A stretch of 64,000 nucleotides of DNA, from assembly GCA_016712535.1 (NCBI GenBank), contig JADJQW010000003.1:62001-126000 (forward strand), given 5' to 3'. The stretch comes from Flavobacteriales bacterium (lineage in GTDB: Bacteria > Bacteroidota > Bacteroidia > Flavobacteriales_F > PHOS-HE28). The position numbers and the translations under genes are program-made. Of the stretch, positions 61,614 through 64,000 are shown piece by piece. Each line of letters starts with the position of its first letter. Positions within the stretch are counted from its first letter, which is position 1. The notes under the pieces are model-generated. The model was not told where the DNA came from. It saw only the letters and a list, made by a program, of their open reading frames with translations, and did no database searches.

Positions 61614-64000
61614 TCAGAAAGGATAGCCGATGCCCAGATTGAAATTCACCTCGGGCCGGTAGCGGTAGGCGCTGCCGAGCAGATCGCTCACGCGCGCCTC
61701 GTGCTGCTCTTTCGGTTCGAAGAGCCAGCGCTCGCCTTTCGGCAAGGAGGGGTCCTTGGTCTGCAATCCCACATCGATGCGGACGATGAAGAAATCGAAG
61801 TTGAAGCGCGCGCCTGCACCGGTGCCCACGGCCAGTTCACTCAGGAAATCGCTGCTGATCGCCGAGCCCGGCCGCTGCGCGTTGGGCTTCAGGTTCCACA
61901 CGTTGCCCACATCGGTGAAGAAGGCGCCCTCGAGGAATCCGATCAGCTTGAAACGGTACTCGGCATTGGCTTCAAGGCGCATCTCGCCGATACGGTCGTA
62001 GGCCGAGAGCGGCTCGCTGAAGGAACCCGGGCCCACCGATCGCGCCCGCCATGCACGGAGGCCGTTGGCGCCGCCCACGAAGAAGCTGCTCTCGAAAGGC
62101 AGCACGCCCAGGTTGCCGTATGGCAGCGCCGCGCCGCCGGCCACACGGAACGCCACGCTGCTGCGGTCATGCAATTTCCTCCGCCACCGGGCATCGAGCT
62201 CCCCTTTGATGAACTCCGCGTAGCGCACGCCGGCCACCGTCTTGAATGATTGCCCGGTGCTGTCGGTGGCGCTCTCGGCCATGAGCAACAGCAACGGATG
62301 GCCCGCCCACTCGGCCACCGCGCGCAGGTAGAAGGCGTTGCGCGCCTTGGCCGCATCGGGCGTGCTGTGCACCAGCGTTGCGCGCATGCTGGCGATCAAG
62401 TGGTCGGTGTAGCTGTTGAGCAGCACCGGGTTGCGCGCTTGCTCGAGGTAGTTGCGGAAGCCCGGCGAGATGCGCGGGATCTTGATGGTGTTCACCTCCA
62501 AGGGGAAGAGCCCGATGGTGTTGGCTCGCGATTCCTGCCACTGCAGGCCGATGCTCATCTTCACCAGGTTGCGCGTGAAATCCGGCCGTTGCTGGAAGTT
62601 GTACAGCGCGGTCAGCAGCAATTGGCTGCTGCTGTTCTTGCTGAAGAGGCCTGCGAAGGGGCGCGGCAATGAAAAGGTGACCTCCGGCCCGATGCTCAAG
62701 GTGTTGAAGGCGGTGAGGGCGCCCACGTCCCCGGTCGATTCCTCGGTGCCGCCAGAGCCCGCGATGCGCTGTTGCGCCTCGAAGCCCACGGTCATTTGGG
62801 CTTGCAAGGAGGCCAGCGTGCGGAAGATGTTGCGATGCCGGTAGCCCACGTTGATCGAGGTGCCCAAGGCGCCGCCCCGGTTGGTCACGAATCCTTCGGT
62901 GCTCACGGTCTGGTGCTTGCCGGGCAGCAGCGTGATCCGCGCATCGGTCAAGCCGCGCTTGCCGATGCCGGTGGTGTCGAAGCTGATGTCTACGCGATCG
63001 AAAGCGCCGGTGCTCACGAGCCTGCGGTAGGTGCCGGCGACCTTTCCCTGGTCGAACCGGTCATTCGGATGCAGGAACACCGGGTGCAGCAGGGCCTTGG
63101 GCTTGAATCGCATGCGCCCTTGGAACAGGAAGATGGCGCCGCCTTCGCGCAGGGTGTCAACCGGGGCCACGCTTCCGCGCACAGGCCTGAAGGTGCTGAT
63201 GTACACGTCGCGCAGATCGAAGGAGGTGCCTTCGGCGGTACCGGCAAGGCCCCGCTCCTTGGGCGCTCCGGGCCGCTCGAGGCTGAGCACGAGGTCCGCT
63301 TGGTGGCTGCCCACGGTGGTGTCGGCGCGATACTGGATCAGGTCGCGCGTGAAATAGAGGTAGCCGTTGCCGCGCAGGGCATCGGTGATGCGCTCGCGCT
63401 CCTGATCGAGCAGGTCTCCATCGAAGCGCAGCCCTTCGCGGAGCAGGCGCTTGTCCCATTCGGCCTGCACCAGGGAACGGATGCGCTCATCATCCACATC
63501 GAAGCGGACCCCTCGCAATCGATAGGGCATGCCCGGCTCGGCCGTGTAGGTGACCCTGGCTTTCGGCCGGTGCAGCTTCCGTCCCCACCAGGCCCTATCG
63601 CGCAGCGCAACCTCGCTCGATACGCGGGCATGGAAGTAGCCTTCCTTCGAGAGGTAGAGCTCCATCTGGTCCGTGGTGCGCCCGGTGAGCACGCTGTCCA
63701 GGATCACCGGAGGCTCGCCCACCGTTTCGCGCAGCCATTGCGCGCGCGTGCGACGGTAGGCCAGGGTTTCGCGTCCCTTCGCGCGCCGCCGCACGTTGAT
63801 CCGGTCGATGCGCGCATCCTTCTTCGCCTGCCACTGCTTCATGCGCTGCGGGTCGGGCAGGTTGTGCATGTTCAGGTAGAAGGGGATGGCCAGCACGCGC
63901 TTGTTGGGCTTCTGCTTGATGATGGTCTCCAGCTCGGAGCCTGGCACCTCGCTCGCGCCGATCACCCGCATCCGGGTGCGCGAGACCAGCACCTGATCCT
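61614..64000 (-). CDS. BamA/TamA-type outer-membrane barrel protein, N-terminus cut by window end
   Basis: This gene continues past the window edge; 795 codons are visible, without signal peptide. The N-terminal visible part has POTRA-like segments (VIGASEVPGSELETIIKQKPNKRVL, LYLSKEGYFHARVSSEVALR, RSLVQAEWDKRLLREGLRFDGDLLDQERERITDALRGNGYLYF). The C-terminal half is an Omp85 barrel (TEGFVTNRGGALGTSINVGYRHRNIF onward) with FFVGGANGLRAWRARSVGPGS as the conserved lid-lock region and a final NFNLGIGYPF. Bacteroidota carry several such proteins besides BamA; this divergent form resembles the TamA-like or lipoprotein-linked group that assembles or secretes envelope proteins. Closest role: barrel assembly. 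Confidence 0.85.
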   Translation of the reverse strand, partial: DQVLVSRTRMRVIGASEVPGSELETIIKQKPNKRVLAIPFYLNMHNLPDPQRMKQWQAKKDARIDRINVRRRAKGRETLAYRRTRAQWLRETVGEPPVILDSVLTGRTTDQMELYLSKEGYFHARVSSEVALRDRAWWGRKLHRPKARVTYTAEPGMPYRLRGVRFDVDDERIRSLVQAEWDKRLLREGLRFDGDLLDQERERITDALRGNGYLYFTRDLIQYRADTTVGSHQADLVLSLERPGAPKERGLAGTAEGTSFDLRDVYISTFRPVRGSVAPVDTLREGGAIFLFQGRMRFKPKALLHPVFLHPNDRFDQGKVAGTYRRLVSTGAFDRVDISFDTTGIGKRGLTDARITLLPGKHQTVSTEGFVTNRGGALGTSINVGYRHRNIFRTLASLQAQMTVGFEAQQRIAGSGGTEESTGDVGALTAFNTLSIGPEVTFSLPRPFAGLFSKNSSSQLLLTALYNFQQRPDFTRNLVKMSIGLQWQESRANTIGLFPLEVNTIKIPRISPGFRNYLEQARNPVLLNSYTDHLIASMRATLVHSTPDAAKARNAFYLRAVAEWAGHPLLLLMAESATDSTGQSFKTVAGVRYAEFIKGELDARWRRKLHDRSSVAFRVAGGAALPYGNLGVLPFESSFFVGGANGLRAWRARSVGPGSFSEPLSAYDRIGEMRLEANAEYRFKLIGFLEGAFFTDVGNVWNLKPNAQRPGSAISSDFLSELAVGTGAGARFNFDFFIVRIDVGLQTKDPSLPKGERWLFEPKEQHEARVSDLLGSAYRYRPEVNFNLGIGYPF

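Overview
The window is a GC-rich, gene-dense chromosomal segment from a member of the Bacteroidota, most likely a GC-rich lineage of Flavobacteriales. The evidence is type IX secretion (T9SS) cargo with sorting domains, a PorV/PorQ-like plus PorU-like gene pair, a DUF5686 outer-membrane protein, PKD/CHU_C gliding-type proteins, and promoter boxes of the Bacteroidota form TAnnTTTG. The order-level call is inference. I see no rRNA, tRNA, CRISPR array, prophage or insertion sequence. No gene-free stretch exceeds 300 bases.

Layout. 1-947: end of an MlaE-type permease and its MlaF-type ATPase. 1031-6996 (minus): three tandem T9SS cargo proteins of similar architecture, the last coupled to gcvP (6996-9860). 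9955-14142 (plus): a conserved exported protein, a UbiA-like membrane protein, kynureninase and kynurenine 3-monooxygenase. 14153-15109: a small pocket with an unknown membrane protein and a RelE/ParE-type toxin-antitoxin pair. 15184-21624: an exported protein, an MBL-fold hydrolase (minus), a large degenerate-peptidase/TolB-like/beta-barrel protein, a half-size TSUP permease and an M20 amidohydrolase. 21630-24390 (minus): recQ and two small genes. 24612-28638 (plus): tatC, a DUF5686 protein and lptB, overlapping. 28643-31089 (minus): a polytopic membrane protein, purS and a phosphatidylserine synthase-like gene. 31173-39142 (plus): PorV/PorQ-like protein, a PorU-like C25 protease broken by a frameshift, and lnt. 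39128-40450 (minus): another T9SS cargo. 40594-49665 (plus): pabB, tilS, a small gene, DsbD alpha domain, DsbD, an ORF6N regulator, gmhA-like, a YifB/ComM ATPase and a TonB-domain protein. 49738-64000 (minus): secA, DUF2795 protein, PduO-type adenosyltransferase, two paralogous PKD giants, a methyltransferase, an alpha/beta hydrolase and a BamA/TamA-type barrel cut by the window edge.

The main theme is the cell envelope and secretion: Sec (secA), Tat (tatC), LPS export (lptB), lipoprotein acylation (lnt), lipid traffic (MlaE/MlaF), barrel assembly, periplasmic thiol chemistry (DsbD) and T9SS with at least six cargo proteins. Neighbours often overlap by 1 or 4 nt (ATGA or TGATG), which implies translational coupling. 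Many transcription units carry a clear TAnnTTYG box only 5-20 nt before the start codon.

The observations most worth checking are the apparent frameshift inside the PorU-like protease near 33584, the recurrent short-leader promoter layout, an inverted repeat over the start of the ORF6N gene, the PKD copy-number difference between two paralogs, and a large envelope protein with a degenerate gluzincin site fused to a TolB-like propeller and a barrel.
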